A DNA stretch of 64,000 bases from Paenibacillus wynnii (GTDB taxonomy: Bacteria; Bacillota; Bacilli; Paenibacillales; Paenibacillaceae): the NCBI RefSeq assembly GCF_030812855.1, contig NZ_JAUSTK010000002.1, forward strand, positions 310,001 to 374,000. Reading direction: 5' to 3'. A model generated the notes under the pieces. The model was not told the origin of the DNA, ran no database searches, and was given only the letters and a program-made list of their open reading frames with translations. Positions 53,781 through 63,432 of this stretch are shown here, piece by piece (the stretch's first letter is position 1; every line of letters begins with the position of its first letter). Position numbers and translations under genes: made by a program.

Positions 53781-54059
53781 TTAATCTACATACCCTGCAA
53801 GACCTTTGTCCATTAAGTAATCCATTTCTGCATCCAGGATAGTTTCTACTATCAGCTCGTCCAACTTCACGTCACGTTGGCTGGTAACATAATCAACCAG
53901 ATCATCATTATCGATGTCGACCTCACCCTTAGCATCCGCCTTGGCGTTATTAATAAAGGTCTGCTCATGCTTGAGCACCAGCAAAATTAGCTTAGGGTCT
54001 ACCTTTGTCTTGTCGGATATTACAGCTACCAATTCCTGTTCATTAACCTTATCACTCAT
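53781..54059 (-). CDS. Small acidic protein of unknown function
   Basis: 92 residues, strongly acidic, all-helical in appearance (KVDPKLILLVLKHEQTFINN, VDYVTSQRDVKLDELIVETIL). I do not recognise a characterised family. The AAGGAG site in front of the ATG at 54059 is good, and the gene stands alone between the cold-shock gene and the MBL-fold gene. Confidence 0.75.
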   Translation of the reverse strand: MSDKVNEQELVAVISDKTKVDPKLILLVLKHEQTFINNAKADAKGEVDIDNDDLVDYVTSQRDVKLDELIVETILDAEMDYLMDKGLAGYVD

Positions 54060-54103
54060 ATGTTGTCATCTCCTTACTTATAGTGCAAAAACATTGTAGC
54101 ATA

Positions 54104-55204
54104 CTAACCTTGCCTCCACCACGGCGAGGAAGGGTAATTGGGTGATTGCACAAATACAGTTTCCCCTATCCTGGGTGTGGCAAGTAGTGTGCCGCGTTCC
54201 TTTGCTGCCTTCCAAGCCCTTTCCACCGGGTCTGTCCAATCATGCAGGGCGAGCGTAAAAGCCGCCCAGTGAATAGGAATCATCAGCTTTCCCTTAACAT
54301 CCAGATGAGCTTGTATGGTCTGTTCAGGCATCATATGAATGGCAGCCCAACGCGTATCATACTGGCCGCATTCCATCAAGGTCAGATCAAACGGTCCGTA
54401 CTTATTTCCAATCTCCAAGAAATGAGGCCCATAGCCGCTATCCCCGCTAAAAAAGATGCTACTGGTGTCAGCTTTTATAACCCAGGAACACCAGAGTGTA
54501 GAATTACGATCCAATAAACTTCTGCCGGAGAAATGCCTGGCCGGCGTACAAGCCAGCTTCAGGTCTTGGAAATGGAATTCATCCCACCAATCATGCTCTT
54601 CAATTCGATGGCGTTCAACACCCCATTTTACCAGATGAGCACCCACACCTAAGGGTACGATGAACCTTTTAGCTTTATCTTTCAACAGTTGGATAGAACC
54701 ATAATCAAGATGGTCATAATGGTCATGCGAGAGCAATACAGCGTCCACTGCAGGAAGATCACGAAGCTCTATAGGTAATTTCTTACTGTAGCGCCGACCG
54801 CCTATCACCGGAAAGGGCGAGGGCGAAGTCCCAAGCATAGGATCAATAAATAGAGTAACCCCATTTACCTCCAACAATACGGCAGAGTGACCGAACCAGG
54901 TCACCTTTGTTTCCTGAATACCCTTCGTAAGATCTAGTGACTCCGGCAAAAGGTCATTGGCGGGCTTCGATCTCGGGTTCCCTTTGATAAACTCCCCTAA
55001 TATAGAGAGCGAACTACGTAAGCCGGTGTCCATCACTGTAGGAATCTGATTCAGAAACTTACCGTTCTCATATTGAGGTGAACGGATAAGGCGATGACGG
55101 CTATTCCTTGGGGCTCTCCCACCAAAGGATGGGTAGTAGCTCATTATCAAATAGGCAGCTGCAAGAATAACTACAATAATCGCAACAATAATAATTAAGG
55201 TCAT
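54104..55204 (-). CDS. MBL-fold hydrolase (NAPE-PLD/UlaG-like)
   Basis: 366 residues. One N-terminal membrane helix (2-24) anchors it. The metallo-beta-lactamase core has FIDPMLGTSPSP, the metal motif LSHDHYDHLDYGS, FSGDSGYGPHF and PIHWAAFTLALHDWTDP. TPARHFSGRSLLDRN resembles N-acyl-phosphatidylethanolamine phospholipase D-like enzymes, so a lipid or phosphodiester substrate is possible. Monocistronic, AGAAGGA before the ATG. Confidence 0.88.
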   Translation of the reverse strand: MTLIIIVAIIVVILAAAYLIMSYYPSFGGRAPRNSRHRLIRSPQYENGKFLNQIPTVMDTGLRSSLSILGEFIKGNPRSKPANDLLPESLDLTKGIQETKVTWFGHSAVLLEVNGVTLFIDPMLGTSPSPFPVIGGRRYSKKLPIELRDLPAVDAVLLSHDHYDHLDYGSIQLLKDKAKRFIVPLGVGAHLVKWGVERHRIEEHDWWDEFHFQDLKLACTPARHFSGRSLLDRNSTLWCSWVIKADTSSIFFSGDSGYGPHFLEIGNKYGPFDLTLMECGQYDTRWAAIHMMPEQTIQAHLDVKGKLMIPIHWAAFTLALHDWTDPVERAWKAAKERGTLLATPRIGETVFVQSPNYPSSPWWRQG

Positions 55205-55312
55205 GCCAGAATCCTTCTTTCATGCTTTAGGGTGGATAACTCTCGATTCATTATAGAGCAAGCGGCTCCCCTACTTCAATTTATATAGCTAGCTGGACAA
55301 AAGCAGTTGTGA

Positions 55313-56758
<1,446 letters not shown>

Positions 56759-56765
56759 ATTCATA

Positions 56766-56810
56766 AAGAGTCCCGTATCCTTGTTTATTCGGATACGGGA
56801 CTCTTTTTTA
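56766..56810. terminator. Convergent terminator, gdhA / HAD gene
   Basis: AGAGTCCCGTATCC pairs with GGATACGGGACTCT, followed by TTTTTT on +, with AAAGAG on the other side. Confidence 0.9.
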
Positions 56811-56813
56811 CAA

Positions 56814-57527
56814 TTATTGTTTCCAACCTGGAATTTGTCGTAAATCGCCATCCCAAATCAGTATATTACTTCTGACTTCCATATTGGACGGAGAAGAAGC
56901 GGTATGAATGTAACAGGAGTCGATGCCTACACTTAATGCCCCTTCAATATCTGTTCGCGGATCATTGCCAATCATAATAGCCGAGCTTAAATCGGCATGA
57001 TATGTAGCTGCTAAATAACGATAAAACAACGGATCCGGCTTGCTTACTCCGGCAACCGAGGAAATCGCAATCCCGTCAAATTGCTGTATAATGCCCAGCA
57101 TCGTCAACTCAGCCTCGATGAACGTCTTCTGGCCGTTCGAGAGCAGAAATACTTTTTTACCCTGTTCCCTTAACGACTGTAGAATTTCCGGAACTCCGTC
57201 ATACAGCGAAATATGAATCATAGACAACGTCCGCAGCCATCTTACCGTTTCCTGCAACCAAGCCTCACTAGGATTCTCTCCCCATTGACGTGCGATAGAC
57301 CGAAAAACTTCCTCCATCACGAAGTCAGGAAACTGACAGTTTTTCGCGGCCTCCGCAAGCTGTGTATCCCTCTCTAACAGAAACCTTTCTTGAAGCTCCG
57401 CCCCTGTTACAGCCATTCTATGATAGCCGAAATGAAGGGCTAACCTCTCCCAGACCTCTGGGTTTTCTTCATCTGTCTCTATATCAATCAGTGTGCCGTA
57501 CAGATCAAAAATATAAGTTTGATACAT
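56814..57527 (-). CDS. HAD-superfamily hydrolase (YjjG-like)
   Basis: 237 residues. HAD motif I FDLYGTLIDIETD, motif II VFLLSNGQKT, motif III KPDPLFYRY and motif IV GNDPRTDIEGA are intact; the helical cap lies at about 15-90. Probable phosphatase of nucleotides or sugar phosphates. AAGGAG before the ATG. It starts 18 bp after the diguanylate cyclase gene and is likely in its operon. Confidence 0.88.
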   Translation of the reverse strand: MYQTYIFDLYGTLIDIETDEENPEVWERLALHFGYHRMAVTGAELQERFLLERDTQLAEAAKNCQFPDFVMEEVFRSIARQWGENPSEAWLQETVRWLRTLSMIHISLYDGVPEILQSLREQGKKVFLLSNGQKTFIEAELTMLGIIQQFDGIAISSVAGVSKPDPLFYRYLAATYHADLSSAIMIGNDPRTDIEGALSVGIDSCYIHTASSPSNMEVRSNILIWDGDLRQIPGWKQ

Positions 57528-57545
57528 GGTTCAGTCTCCTTTAAA

Positions 57546-59114
57546 TTACGCCTTTTTGAAAATAGGTTGGTTGCCCAGGGTAACTTTGTTTTTTCCAGTG
57601 GCCTTAGACAAATATAACGCTTCGTCTGCTTCCCGGTATAAATCCTCGAAGGTTGTCCCCATTTGCTCTGTATAGGCTATTCCTACACTTACAGTAAATT
57701 GAATGGTTTGACATTCATTTAATTGTACGACATGGTCTCCCATCGTCGCTCGAAACGCCTCCGCCTCTTCCAATGCTACCCATTCATCACTTGCAAAGAA
57801 ACATACAGCAAACTCCTCTCCACCTACTCTTCCGACAATACCTTTGTTTCGATATGTATGCTGAATTTTCTCAGAAAAGGCAACAAGAGCCCGATCCCCA
57901 GCCAAATGTCCGTATGTATCATTAATTAATTTGAAATCATCGATATCAATCAGCAGCAGAGCCATCCCGGCCCCGCCGTGTGTGGTATGGTTTCCAACCA
58001 GCCTCATGAAATGCCTTCGATTGAAGAGTCCGGTCAGGTCATCAACCGTTGCCTGATGGACAAGTTCACGTTCGTACCGCTTTTTATCGCTATGGTCACT
58101 AATGATAATCAACATTCCCGAAGTATCTGAATCTCCCCGTTCCGTTGAGACCAGTGTTGCCCCATAGCAGCAGGTACCCTCTTGCCCAGGGAGCTCGATT
58201 TCGAAGTCCCCCTCTTGCCTTTGTTTGTAATGAATCCGAATATTCCAGTGTTTCTCAAGCAAGGTATGGATGCTTTTGCCCAGCCAGGTATCGGGTGAAA
58301 GACCCGTAATAGTTGATAAATACATTTCTCCCGCAGCATTAATATCAATGATTTGGTCGTTGGGATCGGTAAGAAGGATCCCGTCCTTCATATTTTCAAA
58401 TATTTTATGCTTAGCCAAGGGGTAAATGGAGGTGTTAGGGTCACGGAATATAGTAAAGTAAGCGGTTAGGGTCGCCGGCAGCATAACCATTGCTGTGAAA
58501 CCCGTGATCTTAATTTTTAGAAGCGGAAGCAAAAAAATAGAAACCACTGGAATAAGGAGACCTGCCAGCATCGTAATATTCCGTCTGAAATAAGGCCTAG
58601 GGGACTTTATCAAGGCAACGGCCAACAGTAGAGCTGCATACAGGCTGAATATCTGATCGTACGCAATAAACAGCATGCTCAACCACGTAGGCTCAACTGA
58701 AATTCCACTGATGCCGGCTACCGTATCCATTCCCACATGATTACGCATCAGATGATGATAGGAGTCTGTAAAGATAAATAGAACATCGAAGATTACCGGA
58801 ATCGAAAACAGGATAAGTCTTTTGGATAATCCACCCGGAGGACGGGCGACATAATCCTTAACAACGGCATATACAAATAGAGTACTCAAGAAGAGCGGGA
58901 TTTGTTGCACATTTTTCCACCACAGCTTAACTAAGAACGTAGTAGAGAGAATCTCTGCGGCCGTTGCCGCAAATATTAAGCTGACGATAATCATCAAAAT
59001 CCAAAGATATCGCCTTCCTGGAGTCTTACGGTATTTATGAGAGCTTATACCCATGTAGAGACTAAGCACACTGCCCATTAACAAATAATACGGATATCCC
59101 TGAATCAAAGGCAT
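57546..59114 (-). CDS. Membrane diguanylate cyclase (7TM-PAS-GGDEF)
   Basis: 522 residues. Residues 1-220 hold about seven membrane segments in the style of histidine-kinase 7TM sensors, followed by PAS (about 238-345) and GGDEF (about 350-515). The active loop is RVGGEEFAVCFF (GGEEF, functional). Together with the HD-GYP and EAL proteins at 24-29 kb it feeds the c-di-GMP pool. AGGAG before the ATG at 59114. Confidence 0.9.
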   Translation of the reverse strand: MPLIQGYPYYLLMGSVLSLYMGISSHKYRKTPGRRYLWILMIIVSLIFAATAAEILSTTFLVKLWWKNVQQIPLFLSTLFVYAVVKDYVARPPGGLSKRLILFSIPVIFDVLFIFTDSYHHLMRNHVGMDTVAGISGISVEPTWLSMLFIAYDQIFSLYAALLLAVALIKSPRPYFRRNITMLAGLLIPVVSIFLLPLLKIKITGFTAMVMLPATLTAYFTIFRDPNTSIYPLAKHKIFENMKDGILLTDPNDQIIDINAAGEMYLSTITGLSPDTWLGKSIHTLLEKHWNIRIHYKQRQEGDFEIELPGQEGTCCYGATLVSTERGDSDTSGMLIIISDHSDKKRYERELVHQATVDDLTGLFNRRHFMRLVGNHTTHGGAGMALLLIDIDDFKLINDTYGHLAGDRALVAFSEKIQHTYRNKGIVGRVGGEEFAVCFFASDEWVALEEAEAFRATMGDHVVQLNECQTIQFTVSVGIAYTEQMGTTFEDLYREADEALYLSKATGKNKVTLGNQPIFKKA

Positions 59115-59190
59115 GTCATAAGTCTCCTATTTTTAGACCAGTTTCCCTTATTATATCCTACAATTTCCCACAAATGAATCATGTAAATAG

Positions 59191-59220
59191 AAAAAAGCCT
59201 CCATCAAGGGAGGCTTTTTT
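59191..59220. terminator. Terminator of the NSS transporter gene
   Basis: AAAAAAGCCTCC pairs with GGAGGCTTTTTT around a 6-nt loop; works for the minus-strand gene ending at 59230. Confidence 0.9.
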
Positions 59221-59229
59221 CTGTCTTTT

Positions 59230-60582
59230 CTAGAATTTGATTATACCTGCAGAGTGCAGGAACACGAACAGTACAAGAATTGGAGCGACAAACCGAAGCA
59301 TAAACAGCCAAACACGGAACCAGGCACCTGTAAGACCCGCTTCTTGGCCAATACCTTTCCAGAAGTAACCTGCAAACAGGGTTACCGCTAGCCCGCCTAA
59401 TGGCAGAATAATATTGGAAGCTATGAAGTCCATCCAATCAAAAAATGATTTCCCGCCAAAGGTTAACCCCGGAACCAAACCAAAGGATAAGGCGGCTGGG
59501 AGACCGAGAAGGAAACAGCCGGCAATAATGATCCATACCGCTGTAGTACGTGACATCTTCCAGCGCTCAATGGCATAGGCTACGGGCACCTCTATTAAAG
59601 ATACTGTTGATGTCAAAGCGGCGATAGCCAGCAGTATAAAGAATAAACCTCCGAAGAGTGATCCAAGAGGCATGGCTGAGAAAGCCGCCGGCAGAGCTAT
59701 AAATACAAGCGTAGGCCCTTGCGCCTGATCAATGCCAAAGGAAAAGGTAGTCGGAAAAATAATGAGGCCCGCAATAAAGGCATACAATAAATCTCCACCG
59801 CCGATAGCGAGTGTAGCAGCGCCGAGCGATTGCTTACGATCAACATAAGAGCCATAGGTCATCATGGCGCCCATACCCAGGGAGAGAGAGAAAAAGGCAT
59901 GGCCCAGAGCAACCAAAGCCGATTCAGGTGTCAGCTTGGAGAAGTCTGGCTTAAGGAAAAATTCGACCCCTGCTCCTGCACCAGGCAAGGTTAATGCGCG
60001 TACCATTAGAATCACTAGTAGAATCAGCAAACCCGGTATGAGAATCTTATTAAACTTCTCAATACCACCAGAGATTCCTCGAGCTACAATCCAACCTGTG
60101 ATTAATAGTACAGCGGCCTGCCATATAATCGGGGTGTATCCAGAAATGAAGCTGCTGAATTGCCCTCCGAAGTCATCGTTTGCGAACAGTTTGCCGCTAA
60201 ACGCTTGAACTGCATAATTAAATGTCCAACCTGCCACGACAGCATAAAAAGACATAATCATAAATGCACCTAAGACTGACAAGAATCCCATGCCGCCCCA
60301 TGCCTTATGTCCGCCGACTTTAATAAAAGAACTTGATGCGTTACCTCGGCCTCCCCGGCCGATCGAAAGCTCAGCCAACAATACAGGTAACCCTACTGCT
60401 ACCAAACAAACAATAAACAACAGGAAAAATGCGGCACCACCGTATTGACCTGTAATATACGGGAATTTCCACATATTTCCCAGTCCAACTGCACTGCCGA
60501 TCGCTGCCAGTATAAATCCGGATTTTGAGAATTGATCCGATGTACCCGCCAGCTTTGTTTCACTACCTTTTTTCGTGCTCAT
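59230..60582 (-). CDS. Sodium-dependent transporter (NSS/SNF family)
   Basis: 450 residues from the ATG at 60582 (MSTKKGSE; GGGGGATTAGG upstream). The NSS signature GFILAAIGSAVGLGNMWKFPYITGQYGG lies at the start, and about 11 membrane segments follow, with FFSLSLGMGAMMTYGSY. It imports an amino acid or related amine with Na+. Monocistronic. A perfect palindrome lies 50-69 bp upstream. Confidence 0.93.
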   Translation of the reverse strand: MSTKKGSETKLAGTSDQFSKSGFILAAIGSAVGLGNMWKFPYITGQYGGAAFFLLFIVCLVAVGLPVLLAELSIGRGGRGNASSSFIKVGGHKAWGGMGFLSVLGAFMIMSFYAVVAGWTFNYAVQAFSGKLFANDDFGGQFSSFISGYTPIIWQAAVLLITGWIVARGISGGIEKFNKILIPGLLILLVILMVRALTLPGAGAGVEFFLKPDFSKLTPESALVALGHAFFSLSLGMGAMMTYGSYVDRKQSLGAATLAIGGGDLLYAFIAGLIIFPTTFSFGIDQAQGPTLVFIALPAAFSAMPLGSLFGGLFFILLAIAALTSTVSLIEVPVAYAIERWKMSRTTAVWIIIAGCFLLGLPAALSFGLVPGLTFGGKSFFDWMDFIASNIILPLGGLAVTLFAGYFWKGIGQEAGLTGAWFRVWLFMLRFVAPILVLFVFLHSAGIIKF

Positions 60583-60631
60583 GTTATTCCTAATCCCCCA
60601 GTTCATCTTTCCTATAGCTTGTCTATTACTG

Positions 60632-60651
60632 TTCATTAGTATACTAATGAA
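60632..60651. promoter_or_regulatory. Palindromic operator before the NSS gene
   Basis: TTCATTAGTATACTAATGAA is a perfect 20-bp palindrome 50 bp before the start. Its centre, TATACT on both strands, could be the -10 box, so a bound regulator would block RNA polymerase. The cognate regulator is not in the window. Confidence 0.6.
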
Positions 60652-60721
60652 TGATACAGGTAGTACAGTGAAATGTTACCTAACATGTGACAATAATTTT
60701 ACCAATTAAACGCATGAACGC

Positions 60722-60757
60722 AAAAAAGGACAGCCCGGGATAATCCGGGCTGTCCTT
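60722..60757 (-). terminator. Terminator of rpmE2
   Basis: On the minus strand AAGGACAGCCCGG pairs with CCGGGCTGTCC (GATTAT-type loop), followed by TTTTTT. Confidence 0.9.
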
Positions 60758-60774
60758 GATCTTCCAGCTTGGTC

Positions 60775-61023
60775 TTATTTCTTTTGAGCCAGACGTTGTT
60801 TGAACTTATCAACTCTACCGCCTGTTTCCGTATCTCTTTGCTTACCAGTATAGAACGGGTGGGATGCAGAACTTGCATCTACACGGATTACCGGGTATGT
60901 GTTGCCGTCTTCCCAAACCATGGTCTCACCACTTGATTTAGTGGAGCTACTCAAAAACTTGAAACCAACACTGGCATCTAAAAAGATAACCTGGTTAGTC
61001 TTCGGATGTATGCCTTCTCTCAT
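60775..61023 (-). CDS. rpmE2: Ribosomal protein L31, type B (zinc-independent)
   Basis: 82 residues from the ATG at 61023 ([16 protein letters not shown]); a longer reading has no better start. It lacks the CxxC zinc motif of type A L31, so it is the paralogue that replaces the zinc form in zinc shortage. [13 protein letters not shown] and [10 protein letters not shown] are family landmarks. A Zur-like box lies at 61129-61143. Confidence 0.96.
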   Translation of the reverse strand: MREGIHPKTNQVIFLDASVGFKFLSSSTKSSGETMVWEDGNTYPVIRVDASSASHPFYTGKQRDTETGGRVDKFKQRLAQKK

Positions 61024-61128
61024 TACAAATATCCCTCTTTCCAAAATATATTGATTCAACTTGTATTGCAAAAATACCCAGAACCTCTCCGAGCCTACCT
61101 ATAGTATAACTCCTAGACAGAGATAAAT

Positions 61129-61143
61129 GCGTAATTTTTACGG
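61129..61143. promoter_or_regulatory. Candidate Zur box upstream of rpmE2
   Basis: GCGTAATTTTTACGG has CGTAAT and TTACG arms in 7-1-7 symmetry and matches the Bacillus Zur consensus TCGTAATNATTACGA closely. It lies about 15-30 bp upstream of a TATACT -10 box on the minus strand (about 61103-61108), 106 bp before rpmE2. Zur control of zinc-free L31 is established in Bacillus subtilis. Confidence 0.55.
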
Positions 61144-61273
61144 TTTATTCAGAGATTTAGTAAAAATCGCTATAGTGACTTCACCAATTTGACCGCAAGG
61201 TCTAATTATTTGGCGCTTATTTGTTCCTTCCCGTCCTCATCGATATCATAGAAGTGATCCACGGAAAAAAAAT

Positions 61274-62290
61274 CTACTTGCCGGCGATCCTCCTGTAGGT
61301 TGACTCATCGGCTACAATGTAGAGTCTGGCTTCCTTCGGAATAGCCTCATTAAGTTTACGGTTAATACTAAGATCACTGCGATCAGCCAGTAAAGTTGCC
61401 CCTTGGTTCAACAAAGCATGAAAGGCCTCTCCATAAGTTTTCCAAGACTTATCAACCGGAACTTCATAAATATCATCACCGTGCTGCCTGCTGAGAAGCT
61501 GGCTAATCACTTCGGAGTTCCCCTCTTGCAGAGCCGCCCGAACCGCAAGCCTGGATATGGCATCATGCGATAGAACGAATTCATTCACATGAACATGCCG
61601 AAAGTTCTGAATGTTCTTCTCCTGCATGATTTCCACAGTGGTATGTACATGGGGTGCAATTCGCTCAATACTTGAGGCAATAAGCAAGGACTTCCCGTCA
61701 ATAAGCGCAGCCTCATCAATTCGGGCATCTCCGAACACAATGGCCGCTTTAGCTCCCTCAATATTTGCTTTGCTTAGAATATCGTCCGAAGAAGGATCCC
61801 CGCTAATGAAATGCACCTGCTCCATATGCTCTAAAGGATGTCGATTCGATTCATCAATAACAACAATGTGGCATTTCGGTGAGTAACAGAGAATTTCATC
61901 CACCGCCGCTTGCGTTTTTTTATTCCAATTCATTAGAATGACATGCTCCTTGCCACGAAAACTCAATGTTCCCGCCCCCCTCCGTCTTTGAATCTCAGCA
62001 ATAGAGTCAATGACCTTACCAATTACTAAGCTTAACAGCCCAATTCCAAAAACATATAAGAACATGGTAAAGACCTTGCCAACCACAGTCTTTGCAAAAT
62101 AATCCCCGTACCCAACGGTAGCCATAGTAGTCATAACCCAGTAGAACGCATTAAACCAAGTTTGGAAGGTATCCGGCTCCAGTAAAAAGGCAATAGTTGC
62201 GCTTACAAGAATAAAGCAGAGAATAATTAGACCGATGGTTTTTTTGCTCAATCTCATCATTCTTGTAGATACTCTGAGTAAGAAATGCAT
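61274..62290 (-). CDS. Potassium channel with RCK (TrkA-N) domain
   Basis: 338 residues. TM1 (about 17-36), pore helix with selectivity filter TMATVGYGDYF, TM2 (about 70-92), then an RCK regulatory domain (HVILMNWNKKTQAAVDEIL, a divergent Rossmann start, to the end). YugO-like architecture. AGGAGGTG before the ATG at 62290. It is downstream of the DUF350 gene in the same direction, with a weak hairpin between. Confidence 0.88.
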   Translation of the reverse strand: MHFLLRVSTRMMRLSKKTIGLIILCFILVSATIAFLLEPDTFQTWFNAFYWVMTTMATVGYGDYFAKTVVGKVFTMFLYVFGIGLLSLVIGKVIDSIAEIQRRRGAGTLSFRGKEHVILMNWNKKTQAAVDEILCYSPKCHIVVIDESNRHPLEHMEQVHFISGDPSSDDILSKANIEGAKAAIVFGDARIDEAALIDGKSLLIASSIERIAPHVHTTVEIMQEKNIQNFRHVHVNEFVLSHDAISRLAVRAALQEGNSEVISQLLSRQHGDDIYEVPVDKSWKTYGEAFHALLNQGATLLADRSDLSINRKLNEAIPKEARLYIVADESTYRRIAGK

Positions 62291-62317
62291 TTCTTCACCT
62301 CCTGCCGATTGAATAAA

Positions 62318-62345
62318 GCTGCCACTCGAGAGGTTCGAGGGCAGC
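62318..62345 (-). terminator. Possible hairpin between DUF350 and channel genes
   Basis: On the minus strand GCTGCC pairs with GGCAGC with an inner CTCGA/TCGAG helix, followed by TTTATTC. The T-run is poor, so it may allow read-through. Confidence 0.4.
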
Positions 62346-62371
62346 CCTGCATTAAGTCTATAAGCACCTCT

Positions 62372-62764
62372 TTAGATAATCAAGCTACTGACCGCAAATG
62401 CCGTTCCAATAAACACCATACACAGCAGAATACCTACGGCTACATTGCCTTTTTTCAGATGCTCGGAAATCGTAAATCCCGGTGTAAGCAGCTCGAAGAT
62501 CCAATAGGCAGCTACCAGACATACATAGCCAACAGCGAACCACATCATCATAAACCAGATAGATGTATTCGTAAAAGCCGCTACTCCGAGGATAATGGCT
62601 GTTGCCAGAAATTTACCGCCCCATGCCAAAGCCACTGCCACATTACCATTCTTCAGTTCTTCCATATCCTTGAAAGGAGTCATCCAGCTGAAAATAACCA
62701 TGCCTAAACATTGCAGCAAAATGATTACACCTACACTCACTACTAAATTAATAACGATCGTCAA
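62372..62764 (-). CDS. DUF350 membrane protein
   Basis: About 130 residues with four membrane helices, the usual size of the DUF350 (YjfL) family. The TTG start at 62764 overlaps the stop of the lipoprotein gene (TTGA), with GGGTGG upstream; a GTG at 62773 is an alternative. Its function is unknown. DUF350 proteins are regularly found next to GSP-synthetase-like ATP-grasp enzymes, as here. Confidence 0.82.
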   Translation of the reverse strand: MTIVINLVVSVGVIILLQCLGMVIFSWMTPFKDMEELKNGNVAVALAWGGKFLATAIILGVAAFTNTSIWFMMMWFAVGYVCLVAAYWIFELLTPGFTISEHLKKGNVAVGILLCMVFIGTAFAVSSLII

Positions 62765-63432
62765 TTCGCCCACCCCCGAAATTTTGCATAGGCCGAATCA
62801 TAGTCGGCGAAATCATGCACTTCCTCCAGAACGACGGAAGCGGTCTTCTTTTTCTCAAGTGCCGTGTAGCGTTTGTCGTCAATCGGCTGCTTGATCCGGT
62901 TACCAGATGGCAGCTCAAGCACGGCAAAATTTCTGGTCTTGTCATTATATTTCGTCTTGTATACACCAACAAGGTCTACTTCTGTTGTGACAGCAACTTT
63001 GAGATTCTTGAGATCGTCAACAGCCGTCTTCTGGTCACCATACGATTTGATTGTACTCCATGAAGACAGGCGGATCTCGTTGCGCTGATCGGCGTCTGTG
63101 ATCAGCTCGGCATCCATGAATTGCAACGTCCAAATTTTGTCCCCGGTAGCATAGTTTCCGTCATTAGGCAGAAGTTCCTCATCCGGCAGTACGGTCATAT
63201 CACTTCCGATTAAATCGCCAACTGCACTCTCTACCACCCGATAATCCCACGGGACCTTGGAGACGCTGTCCGTGACCTCTTTATCCGTATGAAATACACT
63301 TTTCTCATTCCCCGAGCAAGCGCTTAGAAGGACAACCATAAGCATGAGCAGCATCAGTCCAAGGGTACGCGCGGCTGGGGCTTTTCTAGCAAACTTCATG
63401 GGTATTTCTTTGCTTTCCGTATTTACTGGCAA
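62761..63432 (-). CDS. Lipoprotein of the GSP-synthetase operon
   Basis: 223 residues from a TTG at 63432, directly after the upstream stop, with GGAG inside the upstream gene's end. A hydrophobic stretch ends in the lipobox LLSAC (Cys about 39). The outside part is mixed alpha/beta, with WDYRVVESAVGDLIGSDMTV and the C-terminal HDFADYDSAYAKFRG. I cannot assign a family with certainty; DUF4178-type proteins occur at this place in related operons. Confidence 0.75.
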   Translation of the reverse strand: MPVNTESKEIPMKFARKAPAARTLGLMLLMLMVVLLSACSGNEKSVFHTDKEVTDSVSKVPWDYRVVESAVGDLIGSDMTVLPDEELLPNDGNYATGDKIWTLQFMDAELITDADQRNEIRLSSWSTIKSYGDQKTAVDDLKNLKVAVTTEVDLVGVYKTKYNDKTRNFAVLELPSGNRIKQPIDDKRYTALEKKKTASVVLEEVHDFADYDSAYAKFRGWAN

